Origin: Pseudoneurospora amorphoporcata | Taxonomy: Eukaryota > Ascomycota > Sordariomycetes > Sordariales > Sordariaceae | DNA: 64,000 bases | Reading direction: 5' to 3' | Assembly (NCBI GenBank): GCA_033297205.1 | Contig: MU859215.1 | Coordinates: 23,027-87,026, forward strand | Shown here: positions 1 through 11,300 of the stretch, one piece after another | How the letters are laid out: the number at the start of each line of letters is the position of its first letter | Position numbering within the stretch: position 1 is the stretch's first letter | Program-made: the position numbers and the translations under genes | The notes under the pieces: generated by a model | What the model saw: only the letters and a program-made list of their open reading frames with translations | The model's database searches: none | What the model was told of the DNA's origin: nothing

Positions 1-3000
1 CGCGGTAGCTCTCTCGATTTGGCTGTTTCCCTGCCACTCGAGGACCAGGAGGTGTCTCAAGCTGAAGAAATTCCGAAGCAGCTTGACCTCTCTGAACTAC
101 CGGCTTTGCCTGTGGACCAAGATCTCGAACTTTTGCCTGAGCTTCCGGAGAGCAGGAATGAGTCGCCTGAGCCGCAACTTGAGACTATCCCGGTTGTCGT
201 TCCTGAGCAAGTCGAGGAGGAGAAGGCCGAGGAGCAAGATTTGTCGAAATTGCCACCTCTGCCTGTCGACGAGGATTTTGATCTCTTGCCTGCGTTGCCT
301 GAGAGCAGGAACGAGTCTCCCGAGCCAGCTGTCTCTCTGCCCGTCACAGTTCCTGAGGAGGCCGACTTCTCCAAGTTGCCAGCACTACCTGTTGATGAGG
401 ACCTTGACATCCTCCCTGCGCTCCCTGAAAGCAGAAACGACTCTCCTGAACCTCAGCCCTCTTCATTGTCCAAGGCTATCTCGCCCGAGGTTCTACCTCT
501 CCCGGCCGACGAAGACTTGGATCTTCTGCCTGAACTGCCGGAAAGCCGGGCCAGCACTCCTGATCAAGAGGCTTCACTGCTGCCAGTTGCTGCACCTAAA
601 TCTCCTTTGATCGAAAAGGTTATCAAGGATGTCATTGAAGTCCCTGTTCTTCCCGAACAGGACCTCTCGCGATTGCCGGCTCTACCAGCAGATGAAGACC
701 TCGATATCCTCCCAGCCTTGCCAGACTCCCCTGCAGTTGACAACTTCCCTGAAGAGGAGACCCAGACCAGCCAGCTACTTGAGGAGCTGTTCACGCAACC
801 TGCCTGGGAAGAGACGCAACCTACTCAGTTGTCCGATATCGTCGATGAAGACTACGCAGTTCCCGCAGTCAATGTTGACGAGGTGTCCAAGGACCTCTCC
901 GACCTTCCAGCTCTACCAGAAAGCAGAAGCGGTACGCCACTCTCTGACCTGCCAGCACTTCCGGAGAGCAGATCCAGCAGCCGCTCTGAGGACATGGAGA
1001 CGGCTCCTAGTCTCGAGGACCCCTTGGAACTCCCACCATTGCCGGAGAGCAGGGAAGATTCGCCTGAGCCAAAGTCACCTCTGCCTGTCCTTGGTGCCCA
1101 GCCGGCTACGGAGTCACTTGCGAAGCAGATCGCGCCTGGTCAACCATGGAACGAGGGCGAGACACAAGGTACGGGACAAACGAGCGAGAAATATCTAAAC
1201 CAAGCTAACATTGATTTTACAGATGAACCCATCCCTACCTCCAACGATATCACCGTAGCTCACGTCCGCCGCGACTCATCCGAAGCCGCCCATCCAGGCG
1301 ACATCTACGAAAAGCCGTCCTCCCATAACCAAGCCAAGTCCCCCGTGCTTGTCGGCAACAATGACCCCAACGAGATTGACTACAAGCTAGCCGAGACCAT
1401 CTATGAGGACATGTGCGAGGATGACGCTTCTACGGTGGCTGCATCAGACGCTCCCAGCTTTTTGTCCGGCGCCAACGCGGAACAGAAGGAGCAGATTGCT
1501 AAAGCCCTTGCGGGCGACTCCGAGGCTACTTCTAGCTTGAGCCCGGAGAGCTCCTTTAGGGTGTTGCAGTACCTGAAGAAGAGGGATGCGGCGATGAAGC
1601 AAGGGCAGACATATGAGGAGCCTGAGGAGGTTGTGCCGGGACCTTCGTCGCAGTATGAGGATGAAGAGGAGCAAGTTTCGCAGGAGATTGAGGAAGCGCT
1701 GGAGGTTGTTGAAGAGGTACAGTTTGTGACGTCCACGATTGCGGTGATACAGATTGCTAACCGTTTGTTTCCACAGACCAAGAAAGCCAAGGGAGTATCA
1801 TTCGTGTCTTTGGAGGATTCCGAGTCCGAGCCTACTCCCCCGGCTACCGAGAAGCCCAATGATCTCGAAGACGCAGCTACCGATGAAGACATGACATCTG
1901 ACCAAAGCACTCCTCGCCAAGAACTTAGGATCGGCATTCCAGGCCCAAGCTCCAGGGTAGCCAATCTCGAAGCGGTCAACAATGAGCTCGAGAAGAATAT
2001 TCCTGATAGCGAAGCCCAAGAAGAAGAAGAAGAAGAACCTTTCAAGACTTGGACCAACTACGAAGACAAGCACACCGAGTCTGAGTCTGTAGCGAATCAG
2101 GAGAAGTCTAGCGGTGAACCCCAGCCCGGCTCCATCCTCGGAGGCGGTCTCGTCGCTGAGCCTGAGCGTGAGCGTGAGCGACAGCACCAGCGGCAACCAA
2201 TGAGAGTATCCAGTCCCGATGACCAGTGGGGCACTCTTGGCGACCTGGACGGCTTGGATGATGAAAACGATGATGATGATGTCAGCGAATACTCGCCCGG
2301 CGGTACTAATATGAAGCGGTACTCGCTTACTAGATTGCCGACATTTCCTGGTGTTACGGCTTTCTTGGGTAGGAACTTCAGGACCAACTCGGAGCCGAAC
2401 CCCCACCACCCGTCGGATGTGCCGGTGCAGGACGAGAGGGATTATTATTCTAGTGATGAACAGGAGATGTTGGGTGAGGAGTTGACACTGGAGAAGAGGT
2501 TGGATGGGGATGAGTTGGAGAAACGGTTGGAGGGGGTGAAGGTTGATGAGGAGGGGGATGCGAAGATTGGTGGAGAGGAGAAGAGTGGAGAGGTTGAGGG
2601 TGCTGATGAGTCGCAGACCGTGCCCGAACCGGAAAAGTCAGCGGAGAGCCAACCTGAGTCAGCGCAAGAAGCAGTTCCGACTGAAGAGCCCGAATCAACC
2701 GAGAAGAAGGGTAAGAAGAAGAAGAAGGGGAAGGGCAAAGCCGTTGAGCCGCAGCCGGAAAACGTGGAGCACGAAGCGCCAGTATCGACCACACAAGCTG
2801 ACCTGGAGACAACACTAGCACTCGAAGTCGAAGAGCCCAAAGAACCGGAGCCGGAAGCCAAACCCGAGACCGAGGAGGCCGTCGAACCAGAGGCCGTACC
2901 CGCAACCAAGTCAAAGAAGAGTAAGAAGAACTCAAAGAAAAAGAAGAACAAGAGCGCTGCTGCTAGCATCGTCGAGGAACCAACCATTTCTGACACAGCA

Positions 3001-6000
3001 AACTCCACAGACGGACCCGGACTCGACCGGCACAGCACCTGGCCAGCGGTAAAGAGCGACGCCGTGTCAAGTGAAAGGAAGACAGCTCCGGAGAGCGAAT
3101 CAAGTATGCAAAGCATGTTGTTACCTAGAGGTGAGGAATAGCTCTGTTGACATTTGATTTTGAAGCAGGAGAAGAAGCCCCGGCCCCCAAGGAGTCCACG
3201 GACAATACCACCACCCTCCCCGAGGAAACCCCTCTCCCCAAAAGCGGCGACCTCTCCCCTACTGATGATGGGCTCCAGCCACCTACTCGTACTACCGATG
3301 CAGCTCTTCCTGAAGCAATTGGCCTTGACACAAACCCACAAATACAGGATTCTTTGGATTCAGCAGAAAGCAGACATCTCCCGAGCGAATCGCTTACCCC
3401 CCTGCCGGACCGTCAAGATACTACTGAGCCCACGGAGACTGCCAGTCAGGACGAGGATACGACTGCTACGACAATTGCCACTGAGCGCGAACCGGAGACA
3501 GAGACCATCCCCATGGCCAAACAAGACGAGGCCACCACCACTGCCGACGAAAAGCAAACAGCTACAAACGGATTGGATGAAAATGGCTCTGTGACACCCA
3601 CGCTGCAGGAGCATGTCTCTGATAACCACCAAGAAGGGGGACCACAGGGTGATGCGGAACAAGGCGTCCAAACTGCCCCAGAGCAACCAATCAGCCCTCA
3701 AGCCGATATTCCCCAGGATATGCAACCTGCAAAGAATCCCGATCCCATCCAAGAAGCCGCCTTGGAAGGTTCGGCGCAGCAAAGTGAATCCCAGACCGAA
3801 GATAAGGATAAACCTCAGGAGGAGTCAGCTACAGCACCACCAGATCTAGCCTCGCCGACATCAGAAACGTTCACTCCCAGACTCCTGAGACGGTCAACTG
3901 CCAAGAAGGAAAAGATCAAGGCTGGAAAGATGTCCAACCCAGCTTCACCTACCATGGGCGCAGGCTGGGGCATCGCCAGCCCTCCCGCTCTAAACTTGGA
4001 CAAGGCCCTCGAAGCCGCTGATCCCTTCGCAGCTGGAGACCTAGAAAAGCGCATGAGAACCGTTAGTGAAAACCGAGAAGCTGAGCGCTCAGCCAAGATT
4101 GCCGAGAAAGAAAAGCTCGAACGGGCGCTCTTCTTGCAACGCAGGTCTACCTTTGACAACGTTGGCAACTCACCGACATCCTCGCACAACAGTGTTCTCG
4201 GCTCGAGTTCTTCAGTGGTGACCGCCGCAGATGCTGGTGGGTCCGTTGCAGAGTCGGAGAGACCGACTTATGCGCTCAAGAGAGCTAGTACCGATAGGGC
4301 TGAGAAGAAAAAGATGATGAAGCTGGCTGCTGAGCAGCAGAAGAAGAAAAATAAAAAGTCTGATTGGCCTGATGCCTGGCCGGAGGAGTTTGATGAAGAG
4401 GCTACCATGCCACAGGAGCCGGGGCATCCGAGCATGTGGCCCGAGTTACACGGCAGAACGTCGCCTAGCCCGATTAGAGGACGGTCTGGCTATAGGACGC
4501 CGACGCCGCTGGGGCAGTATATTGAGGTGGGTAACAGTGGACAAAGTCGTGGTGATTCTGCTGACTGTTTTGGTGCTTTACAGGAGACTTCCACTACCGA
4601 CACTGGACCTAAGGACATGCCTCCCCCTGAACCCATTCCGGAAGTGCCTTCGAAGCCCATTCCCAATGTTGGCTCCGACACTGCCACTCCTTCCTCGGAA
4701 ACCAACAAGGAGCTTGGCAGTACACTCAAAGCCTCTGGAAAGAAGGGCCGCAGGAGAAGGAGCTCGTCTCTTGCTGTCGCTACCGACAAGGAAGAGGACG
4801 TCGATGCCAACAACTCGGAGGCCGAACAAGGTGACTTGGACACTCAACCCTCTAGCAGTGCGCCGGGCAACAAGTCCAAGAAAACCAAGAGAGGACGGAA
4901 GGGCAAGGGCAAAGCAACTGATTCCCCCCCTGCCGCTAATGCTGAGGACGCCGAAGGCCAGGAGGCCTCGGATGGTGATGAGGAGCCCTCGTCTGGCAAT
5001 GCGCAAGACGCCAATGCTGGCGCTGCCGGCGATGCGTCTGGCAGAAAGAAAAGGAAGAAGAACAAGAGGAAGGGATCCCAGGCTTCTTCCGGTCTCATGA
5101 GCCCGCCTCTGGAGCCGAACCCTGAGGTTGCCCAGCTCACTGCTCAGCTGGCACAGCTCACCGACCTGGTCCAGCAACTGGTTGTCGAAAAGACCAGAAG
5201 TCCCTCGGTGGACCCGGCCACTCAAGGTCGCAGCAGGCGAAGCTCTAGCGTTACCAAGGGCAACCCCAAGATTCGCAGGACATCCTCTGGAGGTGGTGGC
5301 GATGGCGACGCTCTCTACGACAGCGACGGCTTCTCGATCGCCGACGAAGACGAGGAACTCGACGACGATGACAACAACAACGAGACGGCAGCAGCGGACG
5401 AGACGACCAAGGCAAAGCGCTTCATGGGCGTGCCTTACCGACGCGGCAGCAAGTCCAAGTCAGACAAGGGCGGCGAAAAGGGCGACAAGGCCAAAGACAA
5501 GCATCAACAACAAGTAGGCGAAGATCCAACCTCTGAGCTCGATCCACATGCAGTCCACCTCAAGACTTCTCCAAGGGAGGAAGATGAGCAGACTGGCAAC
5601 TCCCCCCAAATTCGTGACGTTACCGCAGCTGACAACGAACGCACTCCACTTCAAGAGCTCTTCGCAATCGACAACGTCACCGTCAACAAGAATGAATCTC
5701 GGGATTCCGAAGCTGGGGCTGAACTCGCTCCTGGGCGGCAAGTCGTCATCGAGCGGCCCCAAGGAGATGAGCACGCAGACGAGCAGCCCGGAGCCCAGCC
5801 CGCGGAACAGCTTCAGCAAGGACGACGGGGACGAGGAAGTGGCTGGGGCCGAGAACAGACGGCTGGACTCGAACAAGTATCCGCCGTCGGCAAGCAAGCC
5901 GGTCAAGAGCAAGGTGCGGAGAGCCATGAGCGGCCTGTCGAGGACCAGGGGCGCGCCCAGTCTGGAACAGATTCCCGAGACGGAGTTCGAGGACTCGGAG

Positions 6001-8232
6001 CTGGAGGACGGAGCGGCGTCGCCTGGGCCGAAACCGGGGATGCTGAATCGCGCCATGACGGGCATGAGTCTGGACAAGCTGGACTTCAGGAAGCCGAGGT
6101 CGTCATCGGTAGGGGGAGAGCAGACGGATCGCAGACCCGCAACGGCGGCGGACGCCGAGTCAATCAACCTGGAGACGGCGTCGATTACCCAACCGAAAGC
6201 GTCCGCCATGATGAAGAGAGCGTTCTCGGGCATGATTCCTACCACGTCGAAGCCCAGAGCGAGTCTGGATCAGTCCGAGACGGAGTCGATCTCGGGTGCC
6301 AGGCCGAGCATGATGAAGAGAGCCATGACGGGAATGATTCCGGGAGCGGCGAAGCCACGATCGAGCATGGATTCGACGACAGAGCACTCGGGCGAACGCA
6401 AGATGAGCATGGGCTCGGCGTTCAAGAACTTCAGCATGGGCAGGGAACCGTCGAGGACTCGGGAGCCGAGCAGTCGGGGACCGAGCATCGATCTGGGTCC
6501 GCGAGAGACGGACAGCACGGAGATCAGTCCGCACGAGAGCCCAGCATTGAGACCCCAAGTGTTGCCGGATCCGAACCCACAGCCAAAACCAGGAATGATG
6601 AAGCGAGCGTTGACGGGCTTGAACCCAGCCGCCTCACGACCGGACATGGCGGATCGCCGCGAATCGGAACCGGTACTCGAGAAGGAGAAGCACAAGACGC
6701 TCGACCGGCTGACGTTCGGTATGATGTCAAAGTCTCACTCGACATCAGCGGGCGTGGGTACGCAGACTCCGGATTCGGGGTTCAACAGCACACAGGAACA
6801 GGACCTCCTGGAGCCATCGAGACCGGGATCTGGGTCGGGGTCTGGATCAAGCTCGATCCATCATCACCAGCAGCAACAATCATCGGAAAAGAGCAAGACC
6901 AACAAGACGATGAAGATGCTCGGATTGGGCGCCTTCACAAAGAAGGACAAGAACCCGGAGTTGGTGGAGACGCCGGCGGAGACGAGCAGGCCCGGTTCGT
7001 CGGGGTCGCATCAGACCACCACGGCCGTCAAGCCGAGCAGACTGGACCGGACGATCTCGGGGATGAATCTGACCAGGCCAAGGAAGAGTATAAGCCAAGA
7101 GAACTCTCCCCTGGACGCGGACTCGAGGCCGGGAACTGGCTCGTCCATGCAGCCGCCACTGCAGCCTCAGTTCGCGGTGAGACCGGATCCCAGCCCGGCG
7201 CCCAAGTCGAGAATGGCCAGCTTCAACAAGGTCATGACGCTGGGGTTGATCAAGGACAAGTCGGACAAGACTCCCGCCCCGAGCCATCACGAACCGGAGA
7301 CGGCGACGCAGACGCCTATGGAATCCTCGGCGAGCGCGCACTCGAACGGGTCGAGGCCGACGAGCTGGAACAGCAATCAGTTTCCCGAGAACCCAGTACT
7401 CGAGGGCAAGCCGAGCAAACCGCAGACGAGAATGGGAAGAGCCATGTCTGCTCTGAGCATCCCGACGAGCAGGAACAGTGCATCTCAGGAGAGACCGGCA
7501 AGCTCATACCCGGAGACAACGACCAGTACGAATCTGACGGAGCCGACGGACGTGACGGACTCGCACTCGCATCACAGTCACCAGTCCAATCAGACGACCA
7601 TGACGGTGACAGACAAGAAGGAGAAGTCCAAGATGTCCTTCAAGAGCGTGGTCACGCTGGGCATGGCGAGCAGCAATCGGTCTTCGAGCAGCCGGAGACA
7701 GAGCGTCGATCACTCATCCCAGACGCAGACACCGCAGATGCCAGCGGTACAGCAAGCGCCCGCGATGCCGAAACTGGAACTCCCCAGCTTCGGACTGGGC
7801 GATTCCCTACTGGGATCACCACCGGGGACGTCAGCTGGTCTCGGGGGGACACTTTCCCCGCCGGGCACCTCATCGGGTCTTACTCCCCCGCCACCAGCGG
7901 GATCGATATCAGCACCGGCCACCTCGTACGGGTTTCCCAACGTGGAGACTCGGTCCGAGAGTATGATGGAGAGACAAGCCCAAAAAGACGCGGAGACGGC
8001 GTCAATGATGAACCAGCCCAAACCAGGCATGTTGTCGAGAACCAAGACGGCGATGAGTATAGGGAGTCGCAAGGATGGGAACGACAGCGCGGAGGCCTCG
8101 GGAGAGAAAAAGGAGAAGAAGGTCATGAGTACCAGCGCCAAGGCGAATTGGAATCGTGCGTTGAAGGGTACCAAGGGGATGGGAGGGATGTTTGGGAAGA
8201 AGAAGGACAAGGAGAAGGACAAGGGTGTTTAG
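1..8232 (+). CDS. lah-1: Leashin-like Woronin body tether, LAH-1-like 3' part (5' end outside window)
   Basis: The frame is open from base 1, so the 5' end is missing. Phase-consistent exons are 1-1168, 1223-1716, 1777-3103, 3169-4526, 4584-5513 and about 5629-8232, giving about 2626 residues ending in a Lys-rich tail before TAG 8230-8232. The protein looks wholly disordered: acidic Pro/Glu-rich repeats of the type LPALPESRNESPEP at 80-1070, Lys-rich blocks near 2700-2960 and 4860-5080, then a basic Ser-rich part (5629-8232) with recurring PGMMKRAMTGM-like motifs. Leashin is known as a very long, poorly conserved tether joining Woronin bodies to the cell cortex or septal pore; in Neurospora the locus is reported to make two proteins, LAH-1 and LAH-2. 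The assignment rests mainly on the downstream conserved C-terminus, on size and on composition, not on a domain in this segment. The 3104-3168 intron and the 5628 acceptor are the least certain joins. The stop may instead lie in an intron (see findings). Confidence 0.62.
80..1070 (+). repeat. Coding repeats, DLSxLPALPVDEDLDLLPAL...ESRNESPEP family
   Basis: At least five full units of about 30 residues carry the order DLSxLPALP, VDEDLDLLP, then ALPESRNESPEP, followed by shorter LPALPESR copies near 900-1070. Spacing between units is irregular (about 40-60 residues), so the repeat is kept at protein level more than at DNA level. Confidence 0.85.
1169..1222 (+). other. Intron, 54 nt, multiple of three, no stop
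   Basis: GTACGG donor, GCTAAC branch at about 1204-1209 and TTTTACAG acceptor. The length is 3n and the reading frame stays open through it, so the intron is only recognisable from its splice signals. Retention would add 18 residues to the leashin-like protein. Confidence 0.75.
1717..1776 (+). other. Intron, 60 nt, multiple of three, no stop
   Basis: GTACAG donor, TGCTAAC branch at 1755-1761 and TTTCCACAG acceptor. It is in frame and open, like the 54-nt intron upstream. Confidence 0.75.
4527..4583 (+). other. Intron, 57 nt, multiple of three, no stop
   Basis: GTGGGT donor, CTGAC branch at 4561-4565 and TTTACAG acceptor. The alternative GTAACA donor at 4531 would break the frame, so 4527 is preferred. 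Confidence 0.7.
5910..8232 (+). repeat. Coding repeats, PGM(M/L)xRAMTGM family
   Basis: About eight to ten short basic-amphipathic motifs recur in the frame-1 protein: RAMSGLSRTR, PGMLNRAMTGMSLD, MMKRAFSGMIPTTSKPR, MMKRAMTGMIPGAAKPR, PGMMKRALTGLNPAASRP, RTISGMNLTRPRKS, RAMSALSIPTSRNS and PGMLSRTKTAMSIGS. Weaker relatives are KVMTLGLIKDK and SVVTLGMASSNR. The first copies are roughly 40 residues apart and later ones are more spread out, with Ser/Thr-Pro-rich linkers between them. Confidence 0.8.
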
Positions 8233-8363
8233 AAGATGCCTTGTCGCTCGCAGCCTCATTCAAACATACGGAACATGATGAGGAACATGAGGAACACGGG
8301 GCGCATAACGAATACGAGGCTAAAAAGGAGGATGCGGAGGCGAAGAGCGTGGAGGAGGTAAAG

Positions 8364-11300
8364 ATGGTTGAGTTGCCGGCTTCGCCTTTGACAAATGCTC
8401 AAGCCGGAGGAGGAGACGTGGAATTCACGCCTTCAGCTTCACCACCACCACCACTCTCAGATGTTGGAGAAGTCACCGGAATCGGAATCGCGACAAAAAA
8501 GTCAATTCAGCAGAGCTTAGACAAGCACCAATCACATGACATAGAGCTCGATTCTTGGCCACCAACTATCAATCCTGAAGATTCGCCTATAATGAGCCCT
8601 GAAGAGGTAGAACTACCTATTTCACCTGAAGAGGTAGAACTTGCACCTTCTCCTCCTTCGATTCTCTCTGGTGCTGGGGAACTTGACGAAGCCAATATCA
8701 ATCCGATTAAGCGGGACTTCAAGTTCGATCAGCAATCTCTCAAAGACACAAAAATTCATTTTTCACCTACAATAAACCCTGAAGACGTTGAACTTCCGGC
8801 GTCTCCTTCAACCCTGTCAGATGCTGATGATCTCACCGATACCGAGCCGGTGATGGTGGCGTCTCTTTCACCGGCTGACCGTGACCAGGACCATGACAAG
8901 GTAAGAAATGCCAGTCCCACCTCTTTCCCCCCATTTACCAATCGGATGTCTCGAAATCTCTGGTGCTAATTCTAATCCTGCAGGAAAACAAACCGTTCAT
9001 TGGGCAGCAATCAGACATGCCACTTTTCACGCCTGTACCTGAAGACTTGGAATTGGAGCCAACTTCCACTTCTGACCTTTCCTCTCCCCCACTACTACTT
9101 CCTTGTCGTTCTTCCCGCTCTTCCATGTCTGCTTCTGAAGCTACCGCCCCTACAACTACCGCCGCCGCCGCCGCCACCCCTATCGCTGTCACTACCTCTA
9201 CTACCGAAGCTACTGAAGCTACTACTCACGAGCATGCCCCGTCACAACGCGCGGCTCCTCGTTCTTCTTCTTCCCCTTCTTCACTTAGAATGACCGAGCC
9301 TGAAGAAGTGGAGCTTCCTCCATCTCCTTGCTCACCGGCGCCGCACTCGCACACTGACACTGCGCCCAGGCCTGAGGAGGTGGAGTTGCCGGCTTCCCCT
9401 GCTGCCCATGAGACTCACCACCACATGGTCGTCGACACCAAGCCCGAGGATGTCCATGACTCTCATCTTGACGCCCAGTCTCCTCGCTCAGTCGAACCAG
9501 GCCTTGACCAACATGACCAGCACCAGCACCCTATTTCCGAGACCAGACCCACAGAGATCCAACTGCGGCCCTCACCGAAGGTTACCCCTGAACAAGTGGA
9601 GCTCGATGCCTCTGCCCCTGAGGCTGAATCCACACCTATCATCGACGAGCTTCCTACTCATAGAGAACACCCTCAATCGCCCAAGGTCATCGCCGATGCT
9701 GAAAAGTTAGAGCTCCCTGCCTCACCTGAGCTCACCTCATCTGCTGTCGACGAGTCAATGTCTCTCCATGAGCTTCCATCGCCCTCAGAGCTCCCGCTTC
9801 TAATGGCTGTCCCAAGCTCCCTGGACATGCCATGCTCGCAAGAGACTAGACCTAGACCTGAGAATGTGGGACTGTCGCCTTCTGATATTGAGCCTCTAGA
9901 GGAGCAGGAACTTCCAATGGTCACCGAGCTCCTTCAAGATGCGAATAACTCGACTTGGTCTACTACACCTGTTTTCGTTCTGCAAAACGTAGACCCCCAA
10001 TATGCAGAGTTGGCATCCTTCACTGAACTCCCCAAGGATTTGTCAGAGCTCCCATCCTCGCCAGCGCAGAACACACTAGCCGATGAGTTGGCAGACTTTT
10101 CTGACTCCCATGAGGTTTCACCTTCTCCTTCGCTTTCATCCGCGGTTGATCCATCTTTCACCAAACTTCCCAACGATGCAGACCTCCCATCTTCGCACTC
10201 TTCGCCTATGGTCGCCCCCAAGGATGTAGAGCTCCCAGCCTCCCCCGAGCTTGTTCTTTCACCCTCTCCTGAGCCGGAATCCGATAATCAAGTCAAGGAC
10301 CTTCCAATCACGTCCGAGTCCCACGAGGCCGCCAACGTCATAATCTCAACTCCGACCTCGCCCAAGGTCTCGCCCAAGGCCAGGCCCGAAAACATGGAGC
10401 TTCCGCCTTCTCCGCAGCACCCTCAACTCCTGCCGTCGCCTAATATCGTACCCGGCTACCAGTTCTCGCCTGAGCCTATCTCTGATGATGAGGGTTTACC
10501 ACTTTCCCCTAAGGATGAGTATGAGGATAATGATGACGGGTCGCCGGTGGATGTTGAGCAATATGAACGGAGCTTCAGTGATGATCCTCAGGAGGAGGGG
10601 TACGCAACCTCGCCTGGGGGTACTGTCGAACACGGGGAAATCCAGCACTCTCCTGAAGCCTCACCCACTGTCGAGCAAGCTAAACATGTAGAACTTTCAC
10701 CCGCATCGTCACCAAGTATCTCACCAGCGGAAGTGGAACTCCCTGCATCTCCTGTGGAGGACGTTGCGCCGGAAACTATCGAGTCGCCATCTTCGGCCAA
10801 GCTCCCTGTTTCTTCTCCCTCGCCCAAGAGTACACCCGAGGACGCGGTCTTGTCGCCTGCGCTTAAGACGGCAATGGATTTTACGCCGTCGTCCGAGGTG
10901 CAGCACCCAGCTTCGTACAAGATTTTATCCAAAGATACGGGATTGCCAAAGTCACTTCTGCCTGAGGCCGAACATGAGGATATGGAGCTTCCGATTACTG
11001 CCGCCGCCGCTCAGCTGCCTGAAGATGTTGGGCTACCACCATCACCTGTCGAGGCGGAGTCCAAAGGTGTCGAACTTCCAACTACCGCTGAGATTCATAA
11101 TACTGGCAACGAGCTCCCAACTTCCACTTTGCCAAAGTTCTCACCTGAACTTGAAGTCCAGCATGTGGAATCCCCGACTCCCGCTCACAAAGTCACTCGC
11201 AGCCTTGGCGATCATCACGTCGAAAGCTCATTCTCGCCCACGATTGTGCCTGCGGACATCGAACTCCCAGCCTCACCTGCTGAAGAAATCACACCCACCG

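Noticed and set aside
3131..3168. A 38-nt intron with the stronger GTGAGG donor
   Set aside because: It is too short for efficient splicing. The GTATGC donor at 3104 gives a 65-nt intron in the same phase.
2445..3341. Long minus-strand ORFs opposite the leashin region
   Set aside because: They are Ser/Gly-rich antisense reflections of the acidic repeat codons and change character wherever the plus-strand repeats change.
5514..5553. A 40-nt intron as the frame 3 to frame 1 switch
   Set aside because: Phase fits, but the length is below the usual minimum. 5514-5628 also fits phase and has a GTGAC branch-like site and CCGCAG acceptor; 5583 and 5655 remain possible acceptors.
3147..8969. A single frame-3 ORF of 1940 codons as one protein
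   Set aside because: Between about 5629 and 8230 this frame has shadow-like composition, while frame 1 carries GC3-rich, repeat-bearing, natural-looking protein. Only its two ends are taken as coding.
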